A DNA stretch of 64,000 nt from Streptomyces sp. NBC_00663 (GCF_036226885.1 NZ_CP109027.1:620001-684000); one strand, 5' to 3'. Shown: positions 27,024 through 35,825, numbered from the stretch's first letter. Program-made: numbers and translations. The notes: generated from the sequence alone by a model not told the origin.

Positions 27024-29732
27024 TCAGCGGAGACGGCGCAGATACGGGTCGTGGGGCCTGCGGGGCAGCAGGCGGACACGCGCGTCGAGCACGTCGACTC
27101 CGCCCGGTGTCGCGAGAACGGGGTTGAAGTCGGCCTCGGCGAGCTGCGGCAGGTCGCTCGCCATGCGGGACAGCCGCAGCAGCAGCTGTTCGAGGCCCGC
27201 GAGGTCGACGGGCCCGCCGCCGCCGGCGCCGAACAGGAGCGGGGCGCAGCGAGGCGCCGTGATCAGGTCGTGCACGTCGTGGTCGGTGAGCGGGGCGAGC
27301 CGGGCGGCGTGGTCGGCGAGTATCTCGGTGGCGGTGCCGCCGAGGCCGAACAGGACGAGGGGTCCGAAGACCTGGTCCTGCACGACGCCCGCGAACAGCT
27401 CGGTGCCGCGGTCGGCCAGGGGCTGGACGACGACTCCGGTCAGCATGCCTGCGAACCGGGTCTCCAGGTCGCGGTAGGCGGCCCGCACCTGGGCGTCGCC
27501 GCGCAGGTCGAGATGGACCGCGTGCTGGGCGCTCTTGTGCAGCAGGCCCGGCCAGTGGCCCTTCATGACGACCCGGCCGTCGGCGCCGCGCAGCCGTTGG
27601 GCGGCCAGGACGGCACCGTCCTCGGTGTCGGCCCACGCCCAGGGCAGCTGGGGGACGCCGTAGCAGTCCAGGAGCTCGGCGCAGGCGCGCGGGTCGAGCC
27701 AGCCGCCGTCCGGATGGGCCGCGAGCCAGGCCTCGACCACGGCGTGGGCGCGTTCCGTCTCCACGCCGTCGAGGTCGGGGACCGTCCCGGCGGGGCGGGC
27801 GAGCCAGGCGGCACGGCGGGCCGCGTGGGCCAACGCCCGTGCCGCCGCCTGGGGTTCGGCGTACGACGGGACAGTGCCGTCGCCCTGGGCGGTGGGGAGC
27901 AGCTCGACGGGCAGGGCCTGTTCCAGCCGGACCGCGGCGACCGGCTTCGTCCTCTGTCCGGGGGCGCCGGTGAGAGCCCGGACGAGGTCGTCGCCGGTCG
28001 CCGCGGCGACCGCCGTGGGGACCAGGGCCACGAGGACGGCGTCGATGCCGCCGTACCGCATGATCCGGTCAACACAGTCCCTGAGCTGCTCCTCCGAGAC
28101 GGCGGCGGTGGCGTCGACGGGGTTGCCGACGACGGCGCCGTCCGGGAGTACGGCGAGCAGGTCGTCGATGAGTTCGCGGGTGGGCGTGGGCAGGGTGAGC
28201 CCGGCCTCGGCGCAGGCGTCGGCCGCCAGGACGCCCGCGCCGCCCGCGTTGGTGACGATCAGGACGCGGGGTCCGGCGGGTAGCGGCTGGGAGTGCAGCA
28301 GGGCGGCGGCTTCGAGGAGTTCGCCGACCGAGCGGGTGGCGGTGATGCCGGCCTGGGTGAAGAGCGCGCCGCGCGTCATGGTGCGGGTGGCGGCGGCCGC
28401 GGTGTGCGAGGCGGCGGCTCGGCGGCCCGCCTCGGTGCGGCCGGCGTCGACGGTGAGGACGGGCATGCGGCGGGTGACGCGGCGGGCGGTGCGGGAGAAG
28501 GCGCGGGGGCTGCCGAAGGACTCCAGGTGCAGCAGGGCGAGGTCGGTACGGCCGTCGCTCTCCCACCACTGGAGCATGTCGTTGCCGCTGACGTCGTACT
28601 TGTCGCCGAGGGAGGCGAAGGAGGAGACGCCGATGCCGAGCCGGGACATCCCGTCGAGCAGGGCGATGCCGACGCCGCCGGACTGGACGGCGACGCCCGC
28701 GGTGCCGGGGCGCGGGTGGCCGGCGGCGAAGGTGGCGTCGAGGCGCAGTGCCGGGTCGGTGTTGGACAGGCCCAGGCAGTTGGGGCCGACCAGGCGCATG
28801 CCGTGCGCCCGGCAGGCCGCGAGCAGGGCCTGTGCCTGGTCGGCGTCGAGTCCGGCGGTCACGACGAGCAGGGCGCGTACGCCGGCCTTGCCGCACTCCT
28901 GCGCGGTCGCGGGGATCTCGGCGGCGGGCACGGCGAGAATCGCGAGGTCGGGTGTCCTGGGCAGGGCGGTGACCGACGGATGGCAGGCAACGCCGAGGAT
29001 GGCGTGCGCGGAAGGGTTCACGGCGAACAGCCGGCCGGTGTAGCCGCCCGCGTGCAGCTGGTGCAGGACGGCCCGGCCGACCGAGCCGGGCTTGCGTCCG
29101 GCCCCGACGACGGCCACGGTCCGCGGGCGCAGCAGCGGTTGCATGCTGGCGATGTCGGCGGCCCGGCCGCGTTCCTCGACCGCGCTGAGGTAGCTGTCGC
29201 CGTCACTGTCGTCGAGGACGATGGTGCAGCGCACCTCGGGGCCGTCGAAGCGGCGGGCGGTGCGCAGACCGAGGTCGGCGAAGAGCCGCAGCACTTCGTG
29301 GTTCTCGCTGAGCGCGTCGGCCGTGAAGGTCGTGATGCGCGCGGCGCGGGCGGCCGAGACGAGATGCTCGACGAGCAGGGTGCCGACGCCGCGGTGGTGC
29401 AGCCCGTCGGCGACGGCGATGGAGATCTCGGCCGTCCGGGCGTCGGGTTCGCCGCCGGTGTCGTATTCGGCGAGGCCGATGACCCGGCCCTCGGTCTCGG
29501 CGAGCAGGGCCCCGTAGCCGGCGTGACGCGGTCCGCAGGCGCGATCGGCGGCCTTCGCCGCCGAGCGGCGGCTCGCGGCGAAGAAGCGCAGCCGCAGGTT
29601 CTCCGGGGACATCTCCTCGTACAGGTCCTGGAGTTGGTCGTGGTCGTCCCGCCGCACCGGGCGGATGCGGACCGTGCTGCCGTCCGCGAGCAGGGCGTGG
29701 ACCGGGGGCCGGCTGAGTGTGTCGTCCGTCAT
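27024..29732 (-). CDS. GNAT acetyltransferase fused to NDP-forming acyl-CoA synthetase-like domains
   Basis: A 902-residue Pat-type fusion. The N-terminal GNAT domain (~20-170) has the acetyl-CoA loop LHHRGVGTLLVEHL. It is followed by a CoA-binding Rossmann domain (TVAVVGAGRKPGSVGRAVLH), a succinyl-CoA-ligase-like domain (LVGPNCLGL ... VAVQSGGVG) with the usual phospho-His region (AAASHTAAAATRT), and a C-terminal ATP-grasp domain (CYGVPQLPWAWAD ... EADFNPVLA). Such proteins acetylate enzymes such as acetyl-CoA synthetase or act as acyl-CoA ligases. No cNMP domain is fused, unlike mycobacterial Pat. GAGGAG precedes the ATG, and a near-consensus island palindrome lies 87 bp upstream. Confidence 0.88.
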   Translation of the reverse strand: MTDDTLSRPPVHALLADGSTVRIRPVRRDDHDQLQDLYEEMSPENLRLRFFAASRRSAAKAADRACGPRHAGYGALLAETEGRVIGLAEYDTGGEPDARTAEISIAVADGLHHRGVGTLLVEHLVSAARAARITTFTADALSENHEVLRLFADLGLRTARRFDGPEVRCTIVLDDSDGDSYLSAVEERGRAADIASMQPLLRPRTVAVVGAGRKPGSVGRAVLHQLHAGGYTGRLFAVNPSAHAILGVACHPSVTALPRTPDLAILAVPAAEIPATAQECGKAGVRALLVVTAGLDADQAQALLAACRAHGMRLVGPNCLGLSNTDPALRLDATFAAGHPRPGTAGVAVQSGGVGIALLDGMSRLGIGVSSFASLGDKYDVSGNDMLQWWESDGRTDLALLHLESFGSPRAFSRTARRVTRRMPVLTVDAGRTEAGRRAAASHTAAAATRTMTRGALFTQAGITATRSVGELLEAAALLHSQPLPAGPRVLIVTNAGGAGVLAADACAEAGLTLPTPTRELIDDLLAVLPDGAVVGNPVDATAAVSEEQLRDCVDRIMRYGGIDAVLVALVPTAVAAATGDDLVRALTGAPGQRTKPVAAVRLEQALPVELLPTAQGDGTVPSYAEPQAAARALAHAARRAAWLARPAGTVPDLDGVETERAHAVVEAWLAAHPDGGWLDPRACAELLDCYGVPQLPWAWADTEDGAVLAAQRLRGADGRVVMKGHWPGLLHKSAQHAVHLDLRGDAQVRAAYRDLETRFAGMLTGVVVQPLADRGTELFAGVVQDQVFGPLVLFGLGGTATEILADHAARLAPLTDHDVHDLITAPRCAPLLFGAGGGGPVDLAGLEQLLLRLSRMASDLPQLAEADFNPVLATPGGVDVLDARVRLLPRRPHDPYLRRLR

Positions 29733-29818
29733 CGCGGATCTCCTCACGGGTCTTGTCGACACTTGGAGCGTCTCGCGGAAGCGGCGCCGCTCCCATGGGC
29801 CGCCCGGGCGGCTCCGGT

Positions 29819-29833
29819 GGGCCGGTCGGCCCT
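29819..29833. promoter_or_regulatory. Island palindrome, near consensus
   Basis: GGGCCGGTCGGCCCT lies 87 bp before the GNAT/acyl-CoA-synthetase operon. A second GC palindrome, GGGCCGCCCGGGCGGC, is at 29797-29812, 22 bp away. The pair resembles the paired arrangement before the hydrogenase operon. Confidence 0.7.
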
Positions 29834-29997
29834 CGTGGCAGGGACCGACGCGCCGGGTGGGCGCGGGCTCCGGGGCGGGCCGGGAGGCGCAGGCGAGCGC
29901 CGTCCGGGATGTGTTCCGCACGTGCGCGCGGCGTGACGTGGGTGAGAGCCGCGTGGTCCGTGGACCGGGGTCCGGGACCACGCGGCGCGTCTCCGGC

Positions 29998-30873
29998 TCA
30001 CGCCGGGTGCGGTACGACCGCCACCGGGCAGGCGGACTGATGCAGTACGGCGTGGGCGACCCGGCCGAGTTGCAGTCCGAGGTGCCCACGGCGTCGCTGC
30101 GCGCCCACCACCAGCAGGTCGGCGCCGTGCGAGGCGTCCACCAGGACGCGGCGGGCGGGGCCCTCGACGGCGCGGGAGCGCACCTCGACGTCCGGCGGGG
30201 CGTCCCGCAGGGCGTCGGCCAGGGCCTTCTCGGCGCGCTCCGCGTGCAGCCGGGCGGGTTCCCCGACCAGCTGCGGATGGTCGGTGCTCTCGTGCGCCGG
30301 GCACCGCCAGGCCCGTACGGCCTCCAGGGGCACTCCGCGCCGCCTGGCCTCCGCGTAGGCGAACCGCCGTACGGCCGCCGCCTCGTCGGGGTCCTCGCCG
30401 ACGCCCGTGACGACGCGGCCGTGGATGCCGTGTGCGGCCTTCGTGTCGTGGTTACCGCGCAGCACGATCACCGGGCAGTGGGCGTGGGCGGCGACCGTCA
30501 GGCTGACGGAGCCCAGCAGCGCCTCGGCGACCCCGCTGCGGCCACGCGTCCCCACGACCAGCGCGGAGGCGTCGCGGCTCTCGTGCACCAGGGTGTACTC
30601 AGGCTCCTCGAAGGCGACGTCGGTGGTCACCTTGAGCTCGGGCTGCCGGGCGTGGGCGCGTCGGGCGGCACCGGCGACGACGTCCTGGGGCAGCACCTCG
30701 GCGGAGGGGCTGCCGAGGTCCCGGGCGAGGGCGGCGCCCTCGTAGCGGTCCCACCGGCAGGCGTACACCACCCGCAGCGGCACACCCCGCAGCGCGGCCT
30801 CGTCGGCCGCCCAGTCCGCGGCGCGCAGGCTCGGCTCGGAGCCGTCGACACCGACGACGACGGGCAGTTCCAT
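29998..30873 (-). CDS. Universal stress protein, tandem UspA domains
   Basis: A 291-residue two-domain Usp. Domain 1 (MELPVVVGVDGSEPSLRAAD) has loop VGTRGRSGVAEALLGSVSLT; domain 2 starts at VVTGVGEDPDEAAAVRRFAY and has loop VGAQRRRGHLGLQLGRVAHA. Both end in CPV strands ([18 protein letters not shown]). It is very like the Usp at 39350. It lies 5 bp after the alcohol dehydrogenase in a usp-adh-usp operon. ATG 30873 is used; GTG 30876 sits closer to GGAGG. Confidence 0.92.
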   Translation of the reverse strand: MELPVVVGVDGSEPSLRAADWAADEAALRGVPLRVVYACRWDRYEGAALARDLGSPSAEVLPQDVVAGAARRAHARQPELKVTTDVAFEEPEYTLVHESRDASALVVGTRGRSGVAEALLGSVSLTVAAHAHCPVIVLRGNHDTKAAHGIHGRVVTGVGEDPDEAAAVRRFAYAEARRRGVPLEAVRAWRCPAHESTDHPQLVGEPARLHAERAEKALADALRDAPPDVEVRSRAVEGPARRVLVDASHGADLLVVGAQRRRGHLGLQLGRVAHAVLHQSACPVAVVPHPA

Positions 30874-30878
30874 CACGT

Positions 30879-31901
30879 TCACCTCCCCTTGGCGAGGTCG
30901 AAGACGATGCGGGCCTTGACCTGGCCGCGCAGGACGTCCTCGATCGACTCGTTGACAGACGACAGCGGCCGGGTCTCGCTGATGACCCTGGTGCGGCCGG
31001 CCGCGTGCAGGTCGAACACCTCGGCGAGGTCCTGCCGGGTGCCGACGATGGAGCCGATCACGCTCGTCCCGTTCAGGACGGTGTCGAAGATCGGGACCTG
31101 GATGGTGCCGTGCGCGGGCAGGGCGACCATGACGAGTTTGCCGCCGCGCCGCAGCCCGGAGTTGACGGCCGTGAAGGCGGCCTCGTTCACGGCGAGGGCG
31201 ATCGCCGCGTGGGCGCCGCCGTGTTCCTTGAGGACCTCGGCGACGTCCTGCTTGCGGGCGTCGATGACGAGGTCGGCACCGAGTTCCGCGGCGAGTTCGA
31301 GCTTGTCGTCGGTGACGTCGATCGCGGCGACGGTGGCACCGGCGATCTTCGCGTACTGCACGGCGAGATGGCCGAGTCCGCCGACGCCGGAGACGGCGAC
31401 CAGCTGGCCCGGGCGCACTCCGGCGACCTTGAGGGCCTTGTACGTGGTCACGCCCGCGCAGGTCAGCGGGGCGGCGTCGACGGCGCTGACGCCCTCGGGC
31501 ACCGGCTGGGCGAAGTCGGCCCAGGCGAGCATCTTCTCGGCGTAGCCGCCGTCGCAGCCGTACCCGGTGTTGATCTGCCGCTCGCACAGGGTCTCCCAGC
31601 CGGACAGGCAATGCTCGCACCGCCCGCAGGCCTTGCCGAGCCACGGCACGGCGACGCGCTGTCCGAGGCTCAGGTGGGTGACACCGGCGCCGAGTTCCTC
31701 CACGACGCCGACACCCTCGTGGCCGGGCACGAACGGCGGCTCGGGCTTGACGGGCCAGTCGCCGTGCGCGGCGTGGATGTCGGTGTGGCACAGCCCGGAT
31801 GCCTCGACCCGGACGCGGACCTGGCCGGGTCCGGGTGCGGGATCGGGACGCTCCTCGATGACCAGGGGCTCGCCGAAAGCTCGTACGACGGCTGCCTTCA
31901 T
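30879..31901 (-). CDS. Zinc-dependent alcohol dehydrogenase (AdhA/AdhP type)
   Basis: A 340-residue medium-chain dehydrogenase close to the ethanol-active AdhP/AdhT type. Catalytic zinc ligands are in SGLCHTDIHAAHGDW and PGHEGVGVVEELG; structural zinc cysteines are in GKACGRCEHCLSGWETLCE; the NAD loop is VSGVGGLGHLAVQYAKI near residue 173. It is flanked on both sides by usp genes in one operon, which supports a role in fermentative NADH recycling. GAGGAG precedes the ATG. Confidence 0.93.
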   Translation of the reverse strand: MKAAVVRAFGEPLVIEERPDPAPGPGQVRVRVEASGLCHTDIHAAHGDWPVKPEPPFVPGHEGVGVVEELGAGVTHLSLGQRVAVPWLGKACGRCEHCLSGWETLCERQINTGYGCDGGYAEKMLAWADFAQPVPEGVSAVDAAPLTCAGVTTYKALKVAGVRPGQLVAVSGVGGLGHLAVQYAKIAGATVAAIDVTDDKLELAAELGADLVIDARKQDVAEVLKEHGGAHAAIALAVNEAAFTAVNSGLRRGGKLVMVALPAHGTIQVPIFDTVLNGTSVIGSIVGTRQDLAEVFDLHAAGRTRVISETRPLSSVNESIEDVLRGQVKARIVFDLAKGR

Positions 31902-31926
31902 GGGGTCAACTCCTCTGTCTGTGACG

Positions 31927-32832
31927 TCAGTTGTGGGCGATGACCGCGACGGGCGCGACGGCGTGGTGCAGGACGGCGTGCGTGACGGGGCCGATATGGG
32001 AGCCGACCGGGTTGCGCCGGATGCGCCGGCCGACGACGACCAGGCAGGCGTCGCGAGCGGCGTCCACCAGCCGGTTGCCGGGGCTGCCGGAGGCGGGGGC
32101 CTCGGTGACCGCGACGTCCGGGTACTTCTCCCGCCAGGGCTTAAGCGCCTCGGTGAGGGCCGCCGCCTGCTGGCGGGCGATCTCGTCGTGCAGGTACGGG
32201 TCGGCGGACAGGCCGTACACGTAGTACGGCGGCAGGTTCCAGCCGTACACGGCCCGCAGGCCGGTGCCGCGCCGGGCGGCCGTCTCGAAGGCGAAGCCGA
32301 TGACGGCGTCGTGGGGGCCGTGCGGGTCGACGCCGAGGACGACGGGCTTGAAGGGCGTGGCGGCCGACGGAATGCCGGCCGGGTCCGCCTCGTGCTCGTC
32401 GGCGGCCTGCTCCCCGGCACGCACCAGGACGACGGGCCGTTCGGCGTGGGCGATGACGGACAGGCCGACCGAGCCGACCATGAATCCGCCGATGCCGCTC
32501 AGCCCGCGGGAGCCGAGGACCAGCAGTTCGGCGTCTTCGGCGGCCTTGCCGAGAGCCTCGGACGCGCTGCCGGTCAGCTGATCGACACCCACCTCCACAC
32601 CGGGGTGCCGCAACCGCAGCCCCTCGGCGGTCTCGCGGGGAATGCGCTCGCTCCAGTGCTGGTGAGTCTCCGCACCGAGGAGCGGAGCCTGGGCCATGGG
32701 GTCCGGGACGGGCTCCCAGACATTGACGATCTTCAACGGCAGGCCGCGCAGCTTCGCCTCGCGAGCCGCCCATTCGGCGGCGGCCCGGCTCTCGGAGGAG
32801 CCGTCGAGACCTGCGACAACGGTGCGCATCAT
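31927..32832 (-). CDS. Universal stress protein, tandem UspA domains
   Basis: A 301-residue two-domain Usp. Domain 1 ([20 protein letters not shown]) has loop LGSRGLSGIGGFMVGSVGLS; domain 2 (VVLGVDPHGPHDAVIGFAFE) ends in GRRIRRNPVGSHIGPVTHAV. It is closest to the Usps at 5809 and 44337. AGGAGG precedes the first ATG. It heads the usp-adh-usp operon under the palindrome at 32911. Confidence 0.92.
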   Translation of the reverse strand: MMRTVVAGLDGSSESRAAAEWAAREAKLRGLPLKIVNVWEPVPDPMAQAPLLGAETHQHWSERIPRETAEGLRLRHPGVEVGVDQLTGSASEALGKAAEDAELLVLGSRGLSGIGGFMVGSVGLSVIAHAERPVVLVRAGEQAADEHEADPAGIPSAATPFKPVVLGVDPHGPHDAVIGFAFETAARRGTGLRAVYGWNLPPYYVYGLSADPYLHDEIARQQAAALTEALKPWREKYPDVAVTEAPASGSPGNRLVDAARDACLVVVGRRIRRNPVGSHIGPVTHAVLHHAVAPVAVIAHN

Positions 32833-32910
32833 GGTTCTGCCTCCTGTTGGTGTCTGAGTCCAGCCTTGTCCCGGACGCCGTCGACACAGCAGGGGCCGCA
32901 GGTCCCCACC

Positions 32911-32928
32911 AGGGGCCGACCGGCCCCT
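32911..32928. promoter_or_regulatory. Island palindrome, longest copy
   Basis: AGGGGCCGACCGGCCCCT (read on the minus strand AGGGGCCGGTCGGCCCCT) is an 18-bp near-perfect palindrome, 79 bp before the usp-adh-usp operon and about 100 bp before the SulP remnant. A looser copy, GGGGCCGCAGGTCCCC, lies at 32892-32907. Confidence 0.72.
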
Positions 32929-33029
32929 GGGCGGGCGGCACTGCCGGCGGAGTGCACGGCTCCCTTTCCCGCCGGGCGCACGCTCGCCCAACCTGACCCA
33001 ACCTGAACGCAGCCGGCGAAAGGAACCCC

Positions 33030-33431
33030 ATGTCACACGGCTCGGGCGGACATGGCCTGGGGTGGCGCCGACTCGCGCCCGGTATCGCCACGCTGTCCGG
33101 CTACCGCAGGGCCTGGCTGCGCGGCGATCTGCTGGCCGGGGTCACGGTGGCGGCGTATCTGGTGCCGCCGGTGATGGCGTACGCGGGCGTGGCCGGGCTG
33201 CCGCCGGTCGCCGGGCTGTGGGCGATCCTGCCCGCGCTCGGCCTGTACGCGGTGCTCGGCTCCTCGCGGCTGCTGTCGGTCGGCCCGGAGTCGACGACCG
33301 CGCTGATGAAGCAGGACCTGCTGGACGACCTGGAGGCGTACGGGCACGTCGAGTCGGTGGGCCGGGAGCTGATCTTCCCGACGCTGCCGACGGCCCTGGC
33401 GGCGTACCGGGAATGGTGCCGTACGCGCTGA
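33030..33431 (+). pseudogene. SulP-family transporter with its middle deleted
   Basis: A 133-residue open frame. Residues ~1-92 are the N-terminus of a SulP anion transporter (RGDLLAGVTVAAYLVPPVMA ... GSSRLLSVGPESTTALM). The last ~40 residues (DLLDDLEAYGHVESVGREL with IFPTLPTALAAYREW) match the very end of a SulP STAS domain. Roughly 400 residues that normally separate these parts are missing and the join is in frame, so it still translates but cannot make a transporter. The ribosome-binding site AAAGGA is intact. Confidence 0.75.
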
Positions 33432-33440
33432 CCGGTGCGT

Positions 33441-34364
33441 TTAGGTGACCGGCAGATCCGGCCGCACCAGCGTCCCCGAGCGGCCGTGCACAATCTCGTA
33501 CGCCGCGTCCAGCGCCCCGATCGCGGCCAGTTGGCCGGTGCGCTCCACGAACCGGGCGGCGGCCTCCGCCTTCGGGCCCATCGAGGCGGGGTCGTAGGCG
33601 GCGGCACGCAGTTCGGCGGGGGTGACGTCGAGAACCGGCCGCCGGTCGGGGGTGCCGTAGGCGGCGTAGACGTTGGGGACATCGGTGAGGATGAGCAGGA
33701 AGTCGGCCTTCAGGTCCTCGGCGAGCCGGGCGGCGGCGAGGTCCTTGTCGACGATCGCCTCCACGCCGCGCACCGCGCCGGTGACCCCGTCGCAGAGCAC
33801 GGGGATGCCGCCTCCGCCGGCGCACACCACCACGCCGCCCGTCTCCAGCAGCACCCGGACCATGTCGCTCTCCAGGATCCGCGCGGGCTGCGGTGCCGGG
33901 ACGACGCGCCGCCGGCTGTCCCCGCTCCCGGCCGTCTTCCAGCCGTACTTGGCGGCCAGAAGGTCGGCGACCTTGCGCGGATAGGCCGGTCCGACCGGCT
34001 CGGTGGGCCGGGCGAAGGCCGGATCGTCGGCACGCACCTGGGTGTGGGTCAGCAGCGACACGACCCGGCGCCCGGGCAGCGCGTCCCGCAGACCGCGCAC
34101 CAGGAGGGTGCCGATCAGGCCCTGGGTCTGTGCGCCGAGCAGATCCACCGGGAAGGGCTCGGTGAGCGACCGGTCCGCCACGCTCTCGGCGGCCGCCAGA
34201 GCCAGCTGCGGGGTGTTGCCGTGGGTGACGACGAGGTCGTGCTCGTGGGCGAGGGCCGCGACGGCCGTGGCGACCCGGACGACATTGGCGCGCTGCACGT
34301 CCGCGGAGAGGCGGTCGCCGCGACGCAGCAGGGCGTTGCCGCCGAGGGCGACGACGATGCGCAT
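33441..34364 (-). CDS. arcC: Carbamate kinase
   Basis: A 307-residue amino-acid-kinase-fold enzyme interconverting carbamoyl phosphate + ADP with carbamate + ATP. Typical segments are MRIVVALGGNALLRRGD, LVVTHGNTPQLAL, AYPRKVADLLAAKYGWKTA, VVCAGGGGIPVL and AIVDKDLAAARLAEDL. No arginine deiminase or ornithine carbamoyltransferase gene is nearby, so it is not part of an arc operon here. It could make ATP from carbamoyl phosphate in hypoxia, or tune the carbamoyl phosphate pool used by HypF. It shares a divergent promoter region, with island palindromes, with the cNMP protein. Confidence 0.93.
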   Translation of the reverse strand: MRIVVALGGNALLRRGDRLSADVQRANVVRVATAVAALAHEHDLVVTHGNTPQLALAAAESVADRSLTEPFPVDLLGAQTQGLIGTLLVRGLRDALPGRRVVSLLTHTQVRADDPAFARPTEPVGPAYPRKVADLLAAKYGWKTAGSGDSRRRVVPAPQPARILESDMVRVLLETGGVVVCAGGGGIPVLCDGVTGAVRGVEAIVDKDLAAARLAEDLKADFLLILTDVPNVYAAYGTPDRRPVLDVTPAELRAAAYDPASMGPKAEAAARFVERTGQLAAIGALDAAYEIVHGRSGTLVRPDLPVT

Positions 34365-34457
34365 GGCTGGACTCCTTGAGCTGGGGCCGGTGGAGCTCAC
34401 CCCCATCGAACGGCGTTGCGTTCCCCGTCCGCAGCGTGCTGAAGGGCATCGGCGGAC

Positions 34458-34471
34458 CGCCGGTCGGCCCT
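34458..34471. promoter_or_regulatory. Island palindrome (partial)
   Basis: CGCCGGTCGGCCCT keeps the core and right arm of the island motif, 94 bp before the carbamate kinase start and in the same divergent region as the next copy. Confidence 0.45.
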
Positions 34472-34476
34472 CGGCC

Positions 34477-34492
34477 GGGGCCGGGTGGCCCA
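34477..34492. promoter_or_regulatory. Island palindrome
   Basis: GGGGCCGGGTGGCCCA, 117 bp before the cNMP-protein start and 113 bp from carbamate kinase. With the copy at 34458 it could control both divergent genes. Confidence 0.5.
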
Positions 34493-34608
34493 TGGTCCGG
34501 CCGGACGCCGGCCGCCACGCTGGTGGTGACAGCTCCGCACGCCTTGCCGGACGCCCGTGGATCCGGTCCTCGGGCCCGCGAGACACGCGACTGCCTGGAG
34601 GCGCCGTC

Positions 34609-35073
34609 ATGAACGCACCCGCAACGACGACCATGCCGCGGGCGCTGCCCGCCGCACACCGCGACCGCCTGATGGGCATCGCCCGCGAGGTGTCCTTCCC
34701 CGAGGGCGTCCGGCTCTTCGAGGAGGGCGCCCGGGCCGACCGGTTCTGGATCATCCGCACCGGAACCGTGGACCTCGACATGCACGTGCCCGGCCGACGA
34801 CCGGCGGTGATCGAGTCGCTCGGACACAACGAACTCGTCGGCTGGTCCTGGCTGTACCCGCCGCACGTGTGGCATCTGGGTGCCGGCACCGCGTCGCCGC
34901 TGCGGGCCTATGAGTTCGACGCGACCGTCGTGCGGCAGATGTGCCAGGACGACCCGGAGTTCGGCCGCACCATCGCCCGGTGGGTCGGCGAGGTCGTCGC
35001 CCATCGCCTACAGGCGTCCCGTACGCGGCTGCTCGACCTGTACGCCCCCTACGGCAGCGGCGGCATGCACTGA
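34609..35073 (+). CDS. Stand-alone cyclic-nucleotide-binding-domain protein
   Basis: A 154-residue paralogue of the protein at 12111, with the same length and architecture: barrel [41 protein letters not shown]-terminal helix [20 protein letters not shown]. It has no HTH. The motif GWSWLYPPHVW in place of a standard phosphate-binding cassette is shared with the hydrogenase-operon copy, so both probably bind the same, possibly non-cAMP, ligand. GGAGG precedes the ATG. It is followed 50 bp later by a CBS-BON gene, echoing the cNMP and CBS-BON pair embedded in the hydrogenase operon. Confidence 0.82.
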   Translation: MNAPATTTMPRALPAAHRDRLMGIAREVSFPEGVRLFEEGARADRFWIIRTGTVDLDMHVPGRRPAVIESLGHNELVGWSWLYPPHVWHLGAGTASPLRAYEFDATVVRQMCQDDPEFGRTIARWVGEVVAHRLQASRTRLLDLYAPYGSGGMH

Positions 35074-35123
35074 CCGCGCCCGCGGACCGAAGGACCCGAG
35101 CACCGAAGAGCGAAGGAGTGACC

Positions 35124-35786
35124 GTGTCCGGTACCCCGCACATCGTGAGTGACGTGATGACCCGCGCCGTGGCCTGCGTGGACCGCGACGCCGCCTTCAA
35201 GGACATCGTCCGGACCATGCAGGACCGCAAGGTCAGCGCGGTGCCGGTGGTGGACGGCGGCGGCCGGGTCGTCGGAGTGGTGTCCGAGGCCGATCTGCTG
35301 CCCAAGGAGGAGTTCCGCGACAGCGACCCGGACCGCTCCACTCAGCTGCGCCGGCTGTCCGACCTGGCGAAGGCCGGTTCGGTGACCGCCGGTGAGCTGA
35401 TGACCGCCCCCGCCCTGACCGTCGGCCCCGACGTGACGCTCGCGCAGGCCGCGCGGACGATGGCGCGGTCCCGCGTCAAGCGGCTCCCGGTCGTCGACGC
35501 CGACGGCCGGCCGGCCGGCATCGTCAGCCGCGCCGACCTGCTCAAGGTGTTCCTGCGCGGCGACGAGGACATCGCGGAGGAGGTACGGCGGGAGGTCGTC
35601 GCCTACCTCTTCCCGACCCAGGCGGACGCGGTACGTGTCGAGGTCCACGACGGTGTCGTGCGGCTGGGCGGCCGGGTCCGTGACAGGTCCCTGGTCCCGG
35701 TGGCGGCACGGCTGGTCCGCGCGGTGGAGGGGGTCGTGGACGTCGAGTTCCGGCTCGACCGGGAAGCGGACACCGACCTCGCCTGA
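35124..35786 (+). CDS. CBS-CBS-BON protein
   Basis: A 220-residue protein: CBS1 (VSDVMTRAVACVDRDAAFKD to [13 protein letters not shown]), CBS2 (ELMTAPALTVGPDVTLAQAA to [14 protein letters not shown]) and BON (VRVEVHDGVVRLGGRVRDRS ... VEGVVDVEFRLDR). It is highly similar to the paralogues at 15481 and 43300. GTG 35124 follows AAGGAG at 5 nt; GTG 35118 is unlikely because it overlaps that site. It is probably co-transcribed with the cNMP-domain gene. Confidence 0.88.
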   Translation: MSGTPHIVSDVMTRAVACVDRDAAFKDIVRTMQDRKVSAVPVVDGGGRVVGVVSEADLLPKEEFRDSDPDRSTQLRRLSDLAKAGSVTAGELMTAPALTVGPDVTLAQAARTMARSRVKRLPVVDADGRPAGIVSRADLLKVFLRGDEDIAEEVRREVVAYLFPTQADAVRVEVHDGVVRLGGRVRDRSLVPVAARLVRAVEGVVDVEFRLDREADTDLA

Positions 35787-35825
35787 TCCGGTCCCCCGCC
35801 CTCCTGGCCACTCCGCTGCACGACT

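Noticed and set aside
26256..28283. Long plus-strand frame opposite the CBS-BON and GNAT/acyl-CoA-synthetase genes
   Set aside because: Same antisense effect; no start signal or recognisable protein motif.
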